Assembly (NCBI GenBank): GCA_003427395.1
Contig: BFEA01000201.1
Location: 2,063,133 to 2,088,588, forward strand
Length of the DNA: 25,456 nucleotides
Direction: 5' to 3'
Origin: Chara braunii
Taxonomy: Eukaryota; Streptophyta; Charophyceae; Charales; Characeae
Below, in pieces: positions 9,083-17,148 of this stretch. Position 1 is the stretch's first letter. The number at the start of each line of letters is the position of its first letter. The position numbers were made by a program, and so were the translations under genes. The notes below the pieces were generated by a model, which saw nothing but the letters and a program-made list of their open reading frames with translations, did no database searches and was not told where the DNA came from.

Positions 9083-9212
9083 CAACATTAGCGTCAAATA
9101 TGTCAGATGTTCTTCTTGCGAAAGCTACATCGGCGGTAATAACACATCTGAAGAACAAGAGCCTGAAGTCAGAGTTCACCCGCACTAATATTCAAGCTGT
9201 TGGCTCGCTTTG
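9083..9212 (+). CDS. CAND1: CAND1 exon (residues ~195-236)
   Basis: 130 nt: two bases complete the split Ala codon (G+CA), then 42 codons, then TG of a split Cys codon. It encodes TLASNMSDVLLAKATSAVIT followed by KSEFTRTNIQAVGSL, close to plant SLASSLSDDLLAKATVEVV and KSEITRTNIQMIGAL. The acceptor is tggatgcag/CA and the donor ctttg/gtgagt. The exon lies only about 50 bp downstream of a long (TG)n(GA)n microsatellite (8963-9033), so the microsatellite sits where the branch point and polypyrimidine tract would be expected. Confidence 0.95.
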
Positions 9213-10463
9213 GTGAGTTTCTTGTGGTTCTGCTGTGGGTGATGAAATTGTCATCCCAGCGATCATTGTTGTCGACGGGAAAGGTGCCAAAAGGCAGTCT
9301 AACTGTGCAGACAGACAAAACATCGTGCTGGTGATAATTTGGTCCAACCGTGCAAGTGGAAAATAGGTCTAACCGTGCGGACAGGAACAACAAAACCCTT
9401 GGTAACAAAGCCGGATCATCAATATGATGGACCAACTCATCTAGGGTGGAGTTTTTGGTAACTATGGTGGTTGAAAAAGGAACTGGTGTCTACAGGTGAT
9501 AGACGTATATGATAATACATGTCACATATGCTTGAATTCTCATGCCAACGATCAGTGATTGAATCATCCTAATCATCCTAATCTAATCATCCTAATCATC
9601 CTAATCATCCTGGTTGTTGACGGGCAAGGTGCAAGGAGACAGTCTAACCATGCAGACAGGAAAAACACCGTGCTGGCATGAAAAATGGTTCAACTGTGCA
9701 AGTGGAAAATAGGTCCAACTGTGCAGACAGGGAAACCAGAACCTTGGCAGCTGGATTATTAATCCAATGGACCAACTGATCTAGGGCGGGGTTTATGGTA
9801 ACTAAGGCAGTTGGAAAAAGTGCCCGCGGTAATGGCTTAGTTTAGACTGTGCTCGCACATGAGACTTTTGTGGTTGCATCTCTCCATGTCTATTGCCACA
9901 TTCAGCTGAAAAGTCCTGTGTGAGTATGCCCGTACGTCCTGAACTGCCACTACTCTGGCTGTGACTGACTGGCTTGGACTGAACTTGAGAGAGTTCAGAA
10001 CAAGCCCACACTCTCAGGCCGTCCCAGCATGAAACATGCTTTGTCTGGAGATAATCCGGCCAATTAAACTATACGATGCACACTGTGTGACGTCGGGTCC
10101 GATACTGAGGCATGCGATTCTGAGTGTTGATGACAATCCTCTTAGTTGCAGAGTCCGAGCCACTGTGGTATGTGCTTGATTCCTCCACTTTCGGGGGCTA
10201 TGGACTGTCTCGCCGTTCATGCGCGCTGGGATTGTGTCTATGGGGGAACATGTTTGCTCTGCTGATGAGCTGTGTGGGTTGGATGTGAAAGTATATCCTG
10301 GATGGTATGTATAATTGTGTCACTGGCATCTCATCTGTCAGTGTCTGTTCCAGATGGCATGTGCCTGTTGTGTGACGTTTTGTTCGTAGGTTGGCTGACT
10401 TCGTATCTTTGTCGGGTCTGTGGTGGTTGCTTGTTTGTGTGTGGCTGTGTGCCTTTCTGGCAG
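9213..10463 (+). other. CAND1 intron with a duplicated ~220-bp block
   Basis: A 1,251-bp GT-AG intron. 9255-9479 is repeated at 9603-9820, separated by a CATCCTAAT-type short tandem repeat. 9830-10460 appears unique, with no supported feature. Confidence 0.85.
9255..9820 (+). repeat. Two ~220-bp direct repeats flanking a (CATCCTAAT)n tract
   Basis: Shared blocks at an offset of 340-345 bp are gttgttgacgggcaaggtgc-like, gtctaac(t/c)(g/a)tgcagacag, caagtggaaaataggtc, atggaccaact and ctagggtgg. Within each copy the phrase gtc(t/c)aac(t/c)gtgc(a/g)gacag occurs twice, so the unit itself contains an older duplication. The spacer 9564-9612 is a run of atcatccta units. Divergence is visible (roughly 80% identity by eye). 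Confidence 0.8.
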
Positions 10464-10578
10464 CCGAGCTGTGGGTTACCGGTTCGGTGCTTATTTAGGC
10501 GAGGTAGCTCCGCTGCTTATTGGTTATTGTCGGGAAGCATCGGAGAATGACGATGAGCTTAGGGAAAACAGCCTGCAG
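10464..10578 (+). CDS. CAND1: CAND1 exon (residues ~238-275)
   Basis: 115 nt: one base completes Cys (TG+C), then 38 codons ending in phase 0. It encodes RAVGYRFGAYLGEVAPLLIG, then YCREASENDDELRENSLQ. Plant CAND1 has RAVGYRFGTHLGNTVPVLIN, then YCTSASENDEELREYSLQ, so this is one of the most conserved parts of the gene. The acceptor is tttctggcag/C and the donor ctgcag/gtaacg. Confidence 0.97.
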
Positions 10579-11105
10579 GTAACGGTCCTTCCAACTGTGC
10601 TTGATACATGGTGATGCAGCCCCATCCTTATGCAAGGTGGAACACAGGGTTTAAACACAGGGTTTAAACAAAGCATTACACAGTCTCCAGCTGAGTTTAC
10701 ACTCACAAAAAAAATTATCTAACAGTTAACTGGACTGGGTGGTCACTTGTTGAATCGCAAAATGAATGTTCTGTGGGTTCAAGTCATTTGACAGTGGTAT
10801 GGTGAACTCTCAAGGACTATTTTGAAGACAAAAATCCGTGACGGCCCCGTCAACTCTACGAGGATGGAAGAAAAATCTGTGGCTGCCGGATTGGTCATCC
10901 AGCAGATTGACTGAAGAAAGTAGACAGTCTTGGTAACCAGTGTGGCTGCTGGAAGGGGAAACAGACTAGGCGTGTTCTTGTGCGCATCTATCTGTTTCGC
11001 GGAGAAGTTTGTCTTTGTCTTCGTGTGTACTTGTTCACATCGATTGCTTATTGTGCAAACTCTGGTTCATTGTGTATATTGTGCAAAATTCTTGCTGTTC
11101 TGCAG
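10579..11105 (+). other. Shortest CAND1 intron, no notable content
   Basis: A 527-bp GT-AG intron between two highly conserved exons. I see a short duplicated acacagggtttaaac (about 10643-10668) and otherwise nothing. Confidence 0.85.
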
Positions 11106-11266
11106 GCGTTAGAGAGTTTCCTATTGCGGTGCCCAAGAGATGTGGCAGTACATTGTGAGACAATCCTAGATTTAGCTCTCGAGTATTTGAGTTACGATCC
11201 CAACTTTACAGATGACATGGATGAGGATAATGAGGAGGAGATGGAGGAACTGGATGAAGAAGATGA
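11106..11266 (+). CDS. CAND1: CAND1 exon with acidic segment (residues ~276-328)
   Basis: 161 nt: 53 codons from phase 0, leaving GA of a split Glu codon. It begins ALESFLLRCPRDVAVHCETI and continues to YLSYDPNFTDDM, near-identical in pattern to plant ALESFLLRCPRDIS and YDPNFTDNM. The exon ends in a run of Asp/Glu (MDEDNEEEMEELDEED), the acidic insertion known in CAND1 between HEAT repeats. The donor is gatga/gtaagt, a strong consensus. A direct read-through would meet TAA within that donor (gag taa), so intron retention would truncate the protein here. Confidence 0.97.
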
Positions 11267-12842
11267 GTAAGTACTTTTTAATCGCATCTTATTCTCAATT
11301 TACTATTGTTTACATGATTGAATGCCTCTTTTTTTTCTCCAAGACCTCTGTGTTTGGGGGTGGAGTTTTTCATTGTTGTCTGGCTGTCTCTTTCTTCCTT
11401 CCTCCCTCCCTCCCTGTGCCCTAAACCAGGCGACTCTGGAGATAGATCAGGTGCGAAGTGTCTGCACCGGTGAGCGGAGAGGAGTGAGTGCCAGGATAGT
11501 CTGTCTGTCTCTCTCTCCCCCTCCCTCTCTCTCTAATGTGTGTAGTCCTATTGGAAATGCGTTGAGCGCTGTGAAGTAGTCTTTGGTGGAAATTCCAGAT
11601 GATTCCTGCAATTGGATCATTGCCTGTTAATGGTGTGCATGTGTGTGCGCTGTATGAATAAGCCATTCTAGTGAATGTGAGCCGATTGACCGGCTCTTCC
11701 ATCAAGTGTGAGCGGGTAGGACGACTAGATGCACGGTCAACCATTCTAGTCAATACAACAGCTTTTCTTCGTTTTGCTTTTCTCTTGTGTGGTCGGTGAG
11801 AAGGGGATAGATACGAGGGGTCAGTCATTGAGAACATACTTGTCTGCTGTGGATGACTGGTTCTTGCCCCTTTTATATGTTGCTGGATCACCTCCCCGAC
11901 CTGGAGCCCTCATTTCGACTGACTCCGCAGTATTTTTCACTGGTCATTCCATTGCAAACTACCTAACAGCTCTATTACTTGGGAATGCTCCTTATGAAAG
12001 TGGTATTGGAAGCTTCCATAGAGTAGGTGGATGAATACGCTAGCGGGCATGACCCCCCCTGGGCCGTGCTGCATAGGAGACGAATGCTTCCCTGCGGTAA
12101 GCGTGGAGTGCTTTGAATCAATTGGAACATGATTTGCCTGAAACTTGTCATCGTCAGGTGGAGAATTACCTCCTTGAAGAGAATTGGTGGTGTAATCAAA
12201 TGGCTGCATTTGGAAAGCACTTCTGTGTTTGCTTATCCGGGAGCTTTCTCTTAATACGACTTCTCCATATGAATGTGACTGCTATTGCTGATGCTAGTGG
12301 ATGTGTATGTCTGCAATCATGTTCAGAGATCAGTTGAAAACGTCCTACAGTCTTCACTGGAATAAAATCCCCGCCATTATCCCTGCATGTGGACTGAACG
12401 TTGTGCCAAATGCAGCTCTAATGACCGGGAGTTCTAGTCGGGTGAAGACGGGTGAGTACACCCTCACTTGTTTACCTTGTGAATGGACTGCTTTTATGTC
12501 TAGTGTAAATCTATATTGCTTCCTGTTAGCTGTTTTGAGCATGGTGGTATCGAGCTTTCCAGATCTTTTTTTACTAGAAATTTTCTTGAGAGGAACGAGC
12601 AATGGGTTCTGTATTCAAGCAGATGTATCGATTGTCTGGTCCTTATCGAACCCTGTCCCCCAATAAACCAAGTATTACCTCCCTTGTCTTTCATTTCCCC
12701 TTGTTCAGACTTTGAGTCGTCCATTCCCTCTATTCGCGGGTTCCGGAAAGGAAAGTGCTATTCTTGAGTCCGCAGTTTTGCGATAGTATGTCAGTCTTTC
12801 CTTGGCGCTTAAAGGAAAGTACTGTTCTTCTCCCACTTGCAG
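11267..12842 (+). other. CAND1 intron, mostly unique sequence
   Basis: A 1,576-bp GT-AG intron. It has pyrimidine-rich stretches (11395-11415, 11505-11535) and the second copy of the ~104-bp dispersed repeat (12350-12452). Some open frames (for example 11774-12034 and 12113-12337, + strand) have ordinary composition, but I recognise no family and no paired splice sites, so I do not call them genes. Confidence 0.8.
12350..12452 (+). repeat. Dispersed ~104-bp repeat, copy 2
   Basis: This is the partner of 1596-1699 in the same orientation, with shared blocks gttgtgccaaat, taatgaccggg and gaagacgg. The copies are 10.7 kb apart. Confidence 0.65.
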
Positions 12843-12966
12843 GGATAGTGGAGATGAATACACTGATGATGAGGATGTGAGTTGGAAAGTCAGGCGAGCG
12901 GCAGCCAAGTGTTTGTCTGCTGTCATTTGTTCTAGAGCAGAAATGCTATCCACTGTGTATCATAAG
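12843..12966 (+). CDS. CAND1: CAND1 exon (residues ~330-370)
   Basis: 124 nt: one base (G) completes Glu, then 41 codons ending in phase 0. It starts [20 protein letters not shown] and continues [21 protein letters not shown]. Plant CAND1 has [21 protein letters not shown] and SRSEMLTKVYQ at this place. The first residues complete the acidic loop, and the [11 protein letters not shown] helix is a hallmark of the family. The acceptor is cacttgcag/G and the donor cataag/gtgagg. Confidence 0.97.
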
Positions 12967-13263
12967 GTGAGGCATTCTACATTTGCTTCCAGTTGTACTA
13001 CTTTTTACGTTTGCCCTCTATGCAAGTGACTTCAGGCTAAGAGTTCTGTGTCCTTCCTTCTGCCCCTGCGCCTCTCCCCCCCAGCTTGTGGTTCATGGGA
13101 AGCTCAGATCTGATAAGGTTGGAGTAAAATCTTAAATCGACGAGTTACATACCTACCTCTCTCACCTTCTCCCCTCCCTTCTCCCTCTCTCTCTCTCTCT
13201 CGCTCCTGACCATTTGTACGACTTCGCCCTTCCTTCTTGCCAATCTTGATGTCTTTCCTTTAG

Positions 13264-13414
13264 TGTGCTTGGTTCCCTCTCTTATTCAAAATTTTGGGAC
13301 TTTAGTAGACCCTGAGGGGCAGAGGTTGTTTGTTGATCTCCTCGACCCCGTACTTGAAAGATTTTCCATGAGGATGAGAAGTTTCGAGGGAGTAATGCTT
13401 TGCTGAGCATGAAG
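13264..13414 (+). pseudogene. Exon-like segment with a frameshift, HEAT-like peptide, unidentified
   Basis: The segment is bounded by ctttcctttag/TG and atgaag/gtaggg, plausible splice sites. The open frame reads VPSLIQNFGTLVDPEGQRLF, then VDLLDPVLERF. A shift of one base near 13371 lets it continue as HEDEKFRGSNALLSMK to the donor. Composition and alternating hydrophobic pattern look like coding sequence of an alpha-helical repeat protein. It is not part of CAND1: the exons either side join perfectly without it, and read in the CAND1 frame it hits a stop after 13 codons. It could be a decayed exon of another gene, a poison exon or chance. The family is not recognised. Confidence 0.35.
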
Positions 13415-13467
13415 GTAGGGTTATGACAAACGAGCAGAGAGCCCTCATCAGAATCCTTTCACTCTGT

Positions 13468-13964
13468 AACTTTGGGAGTCTCTCTCATAGGGTAGGTGTA
13501 GGAGGGTGATATTCCTTTCACTCTGCCACTGGTCTTTTTACAGAACTGCAACTTTGGGAGTCTCTCTAATAGGGCAGGTGTAGGAGGGTGATATTCCTTT
13601 CACTCTGCCACTGGTCTTATAGAACTGCAACTTTGGGAGTCTTTCTCATAGGGCAGGTGTAGGAGGGTGATATTCTCAGGCATTCAAAGGAGTTTCTCGG
13701 CGTTTTGTTTGTAGCTCCTCAAGTGTCCATGAGGTTTCTTCTGTTTATTCCTCTTGGTGTTGATGATGATGCTGAAGTTGTGATGATATTTTTGGAAACT
13801 TTGGGAGTCTTTCTCATAGGGCAGGTGTAGGAGGGTGATATTCTCAGGCATTCAAAGGAGTTTCTCGGCGTTTTGTTTGTAGCTCCTCAAGTGTCCATGA
13901 GGTTTCTTCTGTTTATTCCTCTTGGTGTTGATGATGATGCTGAAGTTGTGATGATATTTTTGGA
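13468..13964 (+). repeat. Tandem repeats: ~80-bp units, then a perfect 168-bp duplication
   Basis: The string aactttgggagtct occurs at 13468, 13550, 13629 and 13797. The first two intervals are 82 and 79 bp (share cctttcactctg and gggtaggtgtaggagggtgat-like sequence). The last interval is a 168-bp unit (13629-13796) repeated at 13797-13964 with no difference that I can see. The perfect copy is either very recent or an assembly artefact. Confidence 0.9.
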
Positions 13965-14042
13965 TAAGTTAGGAAACTGTGACCATATTCACTTCACAAC
14001 CGGGTTCCACGAAGAGATTACCATTGAAACTCTGCCAAATAG
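13883..14042 (+). other. Second exon-like open segment, unidentified
   Basis: 160 nt between tttgtttgtag and a strong donor aatag/gtaaga, open in one frame. The peptide includes FLLFIPLGVDDDAEVVMIFL, then DKLGNCDHIHFTTG and FHEEITIETLPN. The 5' half of the segment lies in the second copy of the 168-bp duplication; the 3' half is unique. No CAND1 similarity was found, and the CAND1 exons either side do not need it. It may be chance: an open run of this length is not rare. Confidence 0.2.
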
Positions 14043-14511
14043 GTAAGAGAACTAGAACTTCATTTTCCGTGATTTCGAGGACTGTGTGGAATATGTTTAG
14101 TGAACAGTGGTGGCTTTAATTGGATGGCTGTGACCTTAGGAAGGTCTCTTTCGGGCTCTTCCTTCTTCTAACCTTTGGCAATATAATGAGGTGTGTTGTA
14201 TCTGTTATCGAGGTTTTGGCTAAGATCAAGTGTGGTATCTGTTCTAATCAGTGTAATATCTGATCTGTTGTCCACTGGGCCATAAGGATATTCAAAAGAA
14301 AGGAAAAGTAACGAGAAGTGGTGAGTTGACTCTTGAGCGGTACGGGACTTTTGAATAATGATGGTGGATGTGCTCTACATAAGTTGTGTTGTTAAGAGCT
14401 GTGATGTATGTGTGTCGATGAGAACCTTCAGCCTTCCAATCAAGTTGGTGGTATGGCTTGCACAAGTATTAACTAGTCTTGTAACATTTTGCCTTGTCTG
14501 CCTGTCTGCAG

Positions 14512-14562
14512 GGCCTCCCGAAAATTATTGAGAGGTTCCGAGAAAGGGAGGAGAATGTCAAG
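14512..14562 (+). CDS. CAND1: CAND1 short exon (residues ~371-387)
   Basis: A 51-nt exon of 17 whole codons, phase 0 on both sides, encoding GLPKIIERFREREENVK. The plant equivalent is ACPKLIDRFKEREENVK. The acceptor is tgtctgcag/GG and the donor gtcaag/gtatcc. Because it is a multiple of three with phase 0 at both ends, skipping it would keep the frame but remove the conserved RFxEREENVK helix. It is too short to be found by ORF length alone; the evidence is the family match and the splice sites. Confidence 0.95.
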
Positions 14563-14745
14563 GTATCCAATCTATCCTTACATGCCCCTTGGTCCTCCTG
14601 GACTCTGGATTATCTTCCTGCACCTCATTTTCGCTCGTGCAGAGGTAAATCCGTTAGTAAAACCCGTTTACAAGACAGATGCAGGAAACGCCAGCCCTGT
14701 CGTCTGCTTCTCTTCTCTCTTTCTCTCTCTTTGTCTCTCTCAATA

Positions 14746-14746
14746 G

Positions 14747-14816
<70 letters not shown>
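14746..14816 (+). repeat. (CT)n microsatellite
   Basis: About 35 CT units on the sense strand, preceded by a degenerate CT/TTCT region from 14706. The long Ser/Leu or Arg/Glu open frames across it are artefacts of the dinucleotide. Confidence 0.97.
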
Positions 14817-14818
<2 letters not shown>

Positions 14819-15369
14819 CGGTGTGCCTCTCTCGACGTGCTAGATCTACCCTGAATGCTACTACGGTGTGCCTTGCTGATCGTGGATGGCTATTGCGGCT
14901 GGGGAACCTCTTCCCTCTTGCCTGGCTATGGCTGACTGTAGCAGCCATTCACTGCTTCCCCTTGCGCTCCTTTGTCCAGGTCGCTTGATTGCACAAGCTT
15001 GTGCAGCGCTTCCATAATTCTGTGAAATGAACAAGTGAATGCCGTCCGGCACTGTAGTTCAAAATATATAGTTGCAGTGGCTCGGTACCAGCCTCCTGCG
15101 GCCTCTGCCTTTGCCGTATTGCCATTTTGGCAAAGTTCTCGACTTTCATTGGGAGGCTGCTGCAAAATTGCACTTTAGGGACTCGACGTACTTGCAGGTA
15201 CTGTAGCTACCTACCTACGATCTCATCCTACAGACCCTGGCCTACCGGATAAACTGGGACCGAGCTTTGTGGACTGACTGTGTGAAATCCTTTCATGTAC
15301 CTTGAGTCTCCTCTATATTTTAACAACCCCCCAGGTTATGTGCAGGCTTGCCTATTTTTATTTTGTTCG

Positions 15370-15620
15370 GTGGATTTACGATCCAAAAGTCACATCCCCC
15401 GTCCCCTTCTTTGGAAGCGGTGATTTGATCTCACAGCCAAAGCCGTCAGTTGAACTGAGTCGAAAGAGAAATATCTCAAATGCTGGCGGATTTATGTTCC
15501 AAAAGTCACATCTCTCGTCCCTCTCCCCACCCCCCCCTCTCTCTGTAAGCGGTGATTTAATCTCATGTGCACACAGTCAGAGCCGTCAGTTGAACTCAGT
15601 TGAAAGAGACATATCACAAC
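15370..15620 (+). repeat. Diverged tandem duplication of ~120-140 bp
   Basis: Both copies carry ccaaaagtcacatc (15383 and 15499), aagcggtgattt(g/a)atctca, agccgtcagttgaact (15441 and 15581) and gaaagaga(a/c)atatc. The second copy has an expanded C/T tract (15520-15545) that accounts for the length difference. Confidence 0.85.
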
Positions 15621-15869
15621 TGGCAAATGCGTACTCACGCTGCACCCTCGAGGTCCGAATGGTGCTGAAAATTGGCCTTCTAACAACTTCTTAGTGCAAC
15701 CGAAGCCAGGCTACGATTTCTTAGGGGCACACACCACAGTGGGCTGTGTCTATTTCCAGGTTTCGACATCCAGCGCAGACTTTCCCCAGTAAATTTGTAC
15801 CACCCGATGTTGCCTGTGAGATTATTTAATGCAGACCTAGATATAGCCAGGGGGGCGTTCGTCTTAGTC

Positions 15870-15967
15870 CAACTGGATGTAGTGGTAAAAAGGGTTTTGC
15901 CGATTCGTTTGGAGACCTCAACTGGATGTAGTGGTAAAAAGGGTTTTGCCGATTCGGTTGGAGACCT
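15870..15967 (+). repeat. 49-bp tandem duplication
   Basis: The unit caactggatgtagtggtaaaa ... ttttgccgattcg(t/g)ttggagacct occurs at 15870 and 15919 with one visible difference. Confidence 0.95.
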
Positions 15968-16366
15968 TGAAGGCATATGTCATTGACGGAGCTGCGAAGC
16001 AAGTTAAGCCAGCTAAGCCAGTTTTGTGTTTTGGGAAGGGAGTGACCTGACGAGGATCGGTCGATGTTTGGTATTTCTAGCTGGGGTAAGAGGTGCAGGG
16101 TAGGTGTCCCATTGTCCAGGTGCTGTTTGCTGCTGGTGAAGCTTAGAGTAGATCCACAGCAGAACTATTGTGATTGGGTGTGGGTACAAATACACCTGGA
16201 AGAGTTGTGGTTTTGCCCTTTGACAGCTAGTCGGAATAGTTTACATTGCCACAAATGCATGTGTTGATGGGTCAAAAATGGATTCTTGACTCTTCTTCAG
16301 AATATGTGTGGAAAAGCATGCAAATATGAACTCCACAACACAATGAGATGTGAATACCATTGACAA

Positions 16367-16383
16367 AGAAGAAGAAGAAGAAG

Positions 16384-16415
<32 letters not shown>

Positions 16416-16419
16416 GAAG
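16367..16419 (+). repeat. (GAA)n microsatellite
   Basis: About 16-17 GAA units with one TAGAAG interruption at the end. It lies 50 bp upstream of the TTAA-ended element. (GAA)n tracts can form triplex DNA (general knowledge); nothing here shows that it does. Confidence 0.97.
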
Positions 16420-16469
16420 TTGCTGAATGTGGGGGGTCCAGCAAGACTCTGTTTTTCTTTGTGTGTTTG

Positions 16470-16677
16470 TTAAACCACCAGTACATCGGAGCCTCTTTTG
16501 TACGAGGTGGATTCCCCCTGCACGCCAAGATTTGCCGAAACACCAGCGCGGCACTTTCTCTTTTCTTTTGGGTGGTGGCGCCAGCCACTTTGTTCCGACA
16601 GCCCCGAGCCCCCAAACTTTTTGGAACGACTCCTTTTTTATTCTCAAGTTTGCCTGGGCAATGTACTGACGATTTAA
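16470..16677 (+). mobile_element. ~208-bp TTAA-ended inverted-repeat element, copy B
   Basis: It begins TTAAACCACCAGTACATCG and ends TGTACTGACGATTTAA, imperfect inverted repeats with TTAA at both outer edges. The interior (gccaagatttgccgaa, ccagcgc, T/C-rich tract, ggtggcgccagccac, gttccg) aligns with 820-1024. The right subterminal block aagtttgcctgggc matches 3353-3366. A MITE-like non-autonomous DNA transposon copy is the simplest reading. Confidence 0.6.
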
Positions 16678-16727
16678 GGAAGAAAGCATGTGAAGTTGTG
16701 TGATAAGCGACATTGCCAGTGTTTCAG

Positions 16728-16772
16728 GGTCCCTTGGCCATAACAGAAGGAGCCATGGAATGTGTAATTGAT
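16728..16772 (+). other. 45-nt candidate cassette exon in the CAND1 frame
   Basis: The segment is bounded by agtgtttcag/GG and gat/gtaagg. It is 15 whole codons (GPLAITEGAMECVID) with no stop. Flanking CAND1 exons are phase 0 on both sides, so inclusion would insert 15 residues between EENVK and IDIFNTF without breaking the frame. Plant CAND1, as I remember it, has no residues here. The upstream pyrimidine tract is weak. It could be an alternative exon, a relic, or chance. Confidence 0.3.
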
Positions 16773-17065
16773 GTAAGGGACACTGAACCCGTTTTTCAGC
16801 AATTTAATAAAAATCCTCCTCTATCGATGAGAAAAAAAAGCATGTGAAGTTGTACTTCTGCAGTGATCTCCTTTTCTTGCCGACTTCTTTGAGAACCGTT
16901 TGAAATTCTGTTTGAAATTCGAGAAATATTTCAACACATCAGGGATTTGCCGGAAGGACCTTGCTCCCTGTCCCCAGCTCTGCATTTTCCCCCTTTGGCA
17001 TCGCTCAGTGGCTCTAGCTCCTGACTGATTCCTGCATTTGCCGTTGGCATGTTCTCTGTTTGCAG

Positions 17066-17148
17066 ATTGACATCTTCAACACATTTAATGACCTGCTTCG
17101 TCAGACTGGAAACATCTCAAAAGGTGCTCCTGAAACCACTTCCTCAAG
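17066..17148 (+). CDS. CAND1: CAND1 exon (residues ~388-415)
   Basis: 83 nt: 27 codons from phase 0, leaving AG of a split Ser codon. It encodes IDIFNTFNDLLRQTGNISKG followed by APETTSS. Plant CAND1 has MDVFNTFIDLLRQTGNVTKG and then a variable acidic/Ser stretch of the same length. The acceptor is ctgtttgcag/ATT and the donor cctcaag/gtgcgt. An extra 45-nt in-frame candidate exon lies 293 bp upstream (16728-16772). Confidence 0.96.

Larger units (their letters stand above)
12967..14511 (+). other. CAND1 intron with exon-like segments and nested tandem repeats
   Basis: A 1,545-bp GT-AG intron. It contains a (CT)n tract (13183-13202), an exon-like segment (13264-13414), a tandem-repeat block (13468-13964) and a second exon-like segment overlapping its end (13883-14042). 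The remainder to 14511 shows no supported feature. Confidence 0.8.
14563..17065 (+). other. CAND1 intron with MITE-like element, (CT)n and (GAA)n
   Basis: A 2,503-bp GT-AG intron. Contents: (CT)n at 14746-14816, a divergent ~120-140 bp duplication (15370-15620), a 49-bp tandem duplication (15870-15967), (GAA)n at 16367-16419, the TTAA-ended element at 16470-16677 and a 45-nt candidate cassette exon at 16728-16772. 14820-15360 and 16000-16360 show no supported feature. Confidence 0.8.

Noticed and set aside
8505-9188. Cys-Val / Arg-Glu repeat open frames
   Set aside because: They are translations of (GT)n(GA)n. The only supported coding part is the CAND1 exon at 9083-9212.
10140-10165. A 16-nt micro-exon (cag/AGTCCGAGCCACTGTG/gtatgt) before the CAND1 exon at 10464
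   Set aside because: It resembles the start of the next exon (CCGAGCTGTGG) only by chance. Adding 16 nt would break the frame between two exons that already join correctly.
11774-12337. Open frames in the 11267-12842 intron as nested exons
   Set aside because: No paired splice sites fit the frames, no family was recognised, and starts other than ATG would be needed for one of them.
13468-13964. A CRISPR-like array from regularly spaced repeats
   Set aside because: Repeat units are contiguous duplications of 80-168 bp, not short identical repeats with unique spacers, and the context is a eukaryotic intron.
14494-14988. Long Ser-Leu (or Arg-Glu) open frames across 14746-14816, and similar frames at 18373-18879 and 20788-21255
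   Set aside because: These come from (CT)n and C-run microsatellites, which lack stops in several frames. At 14512-14562 only the short CAND1 exon is real.
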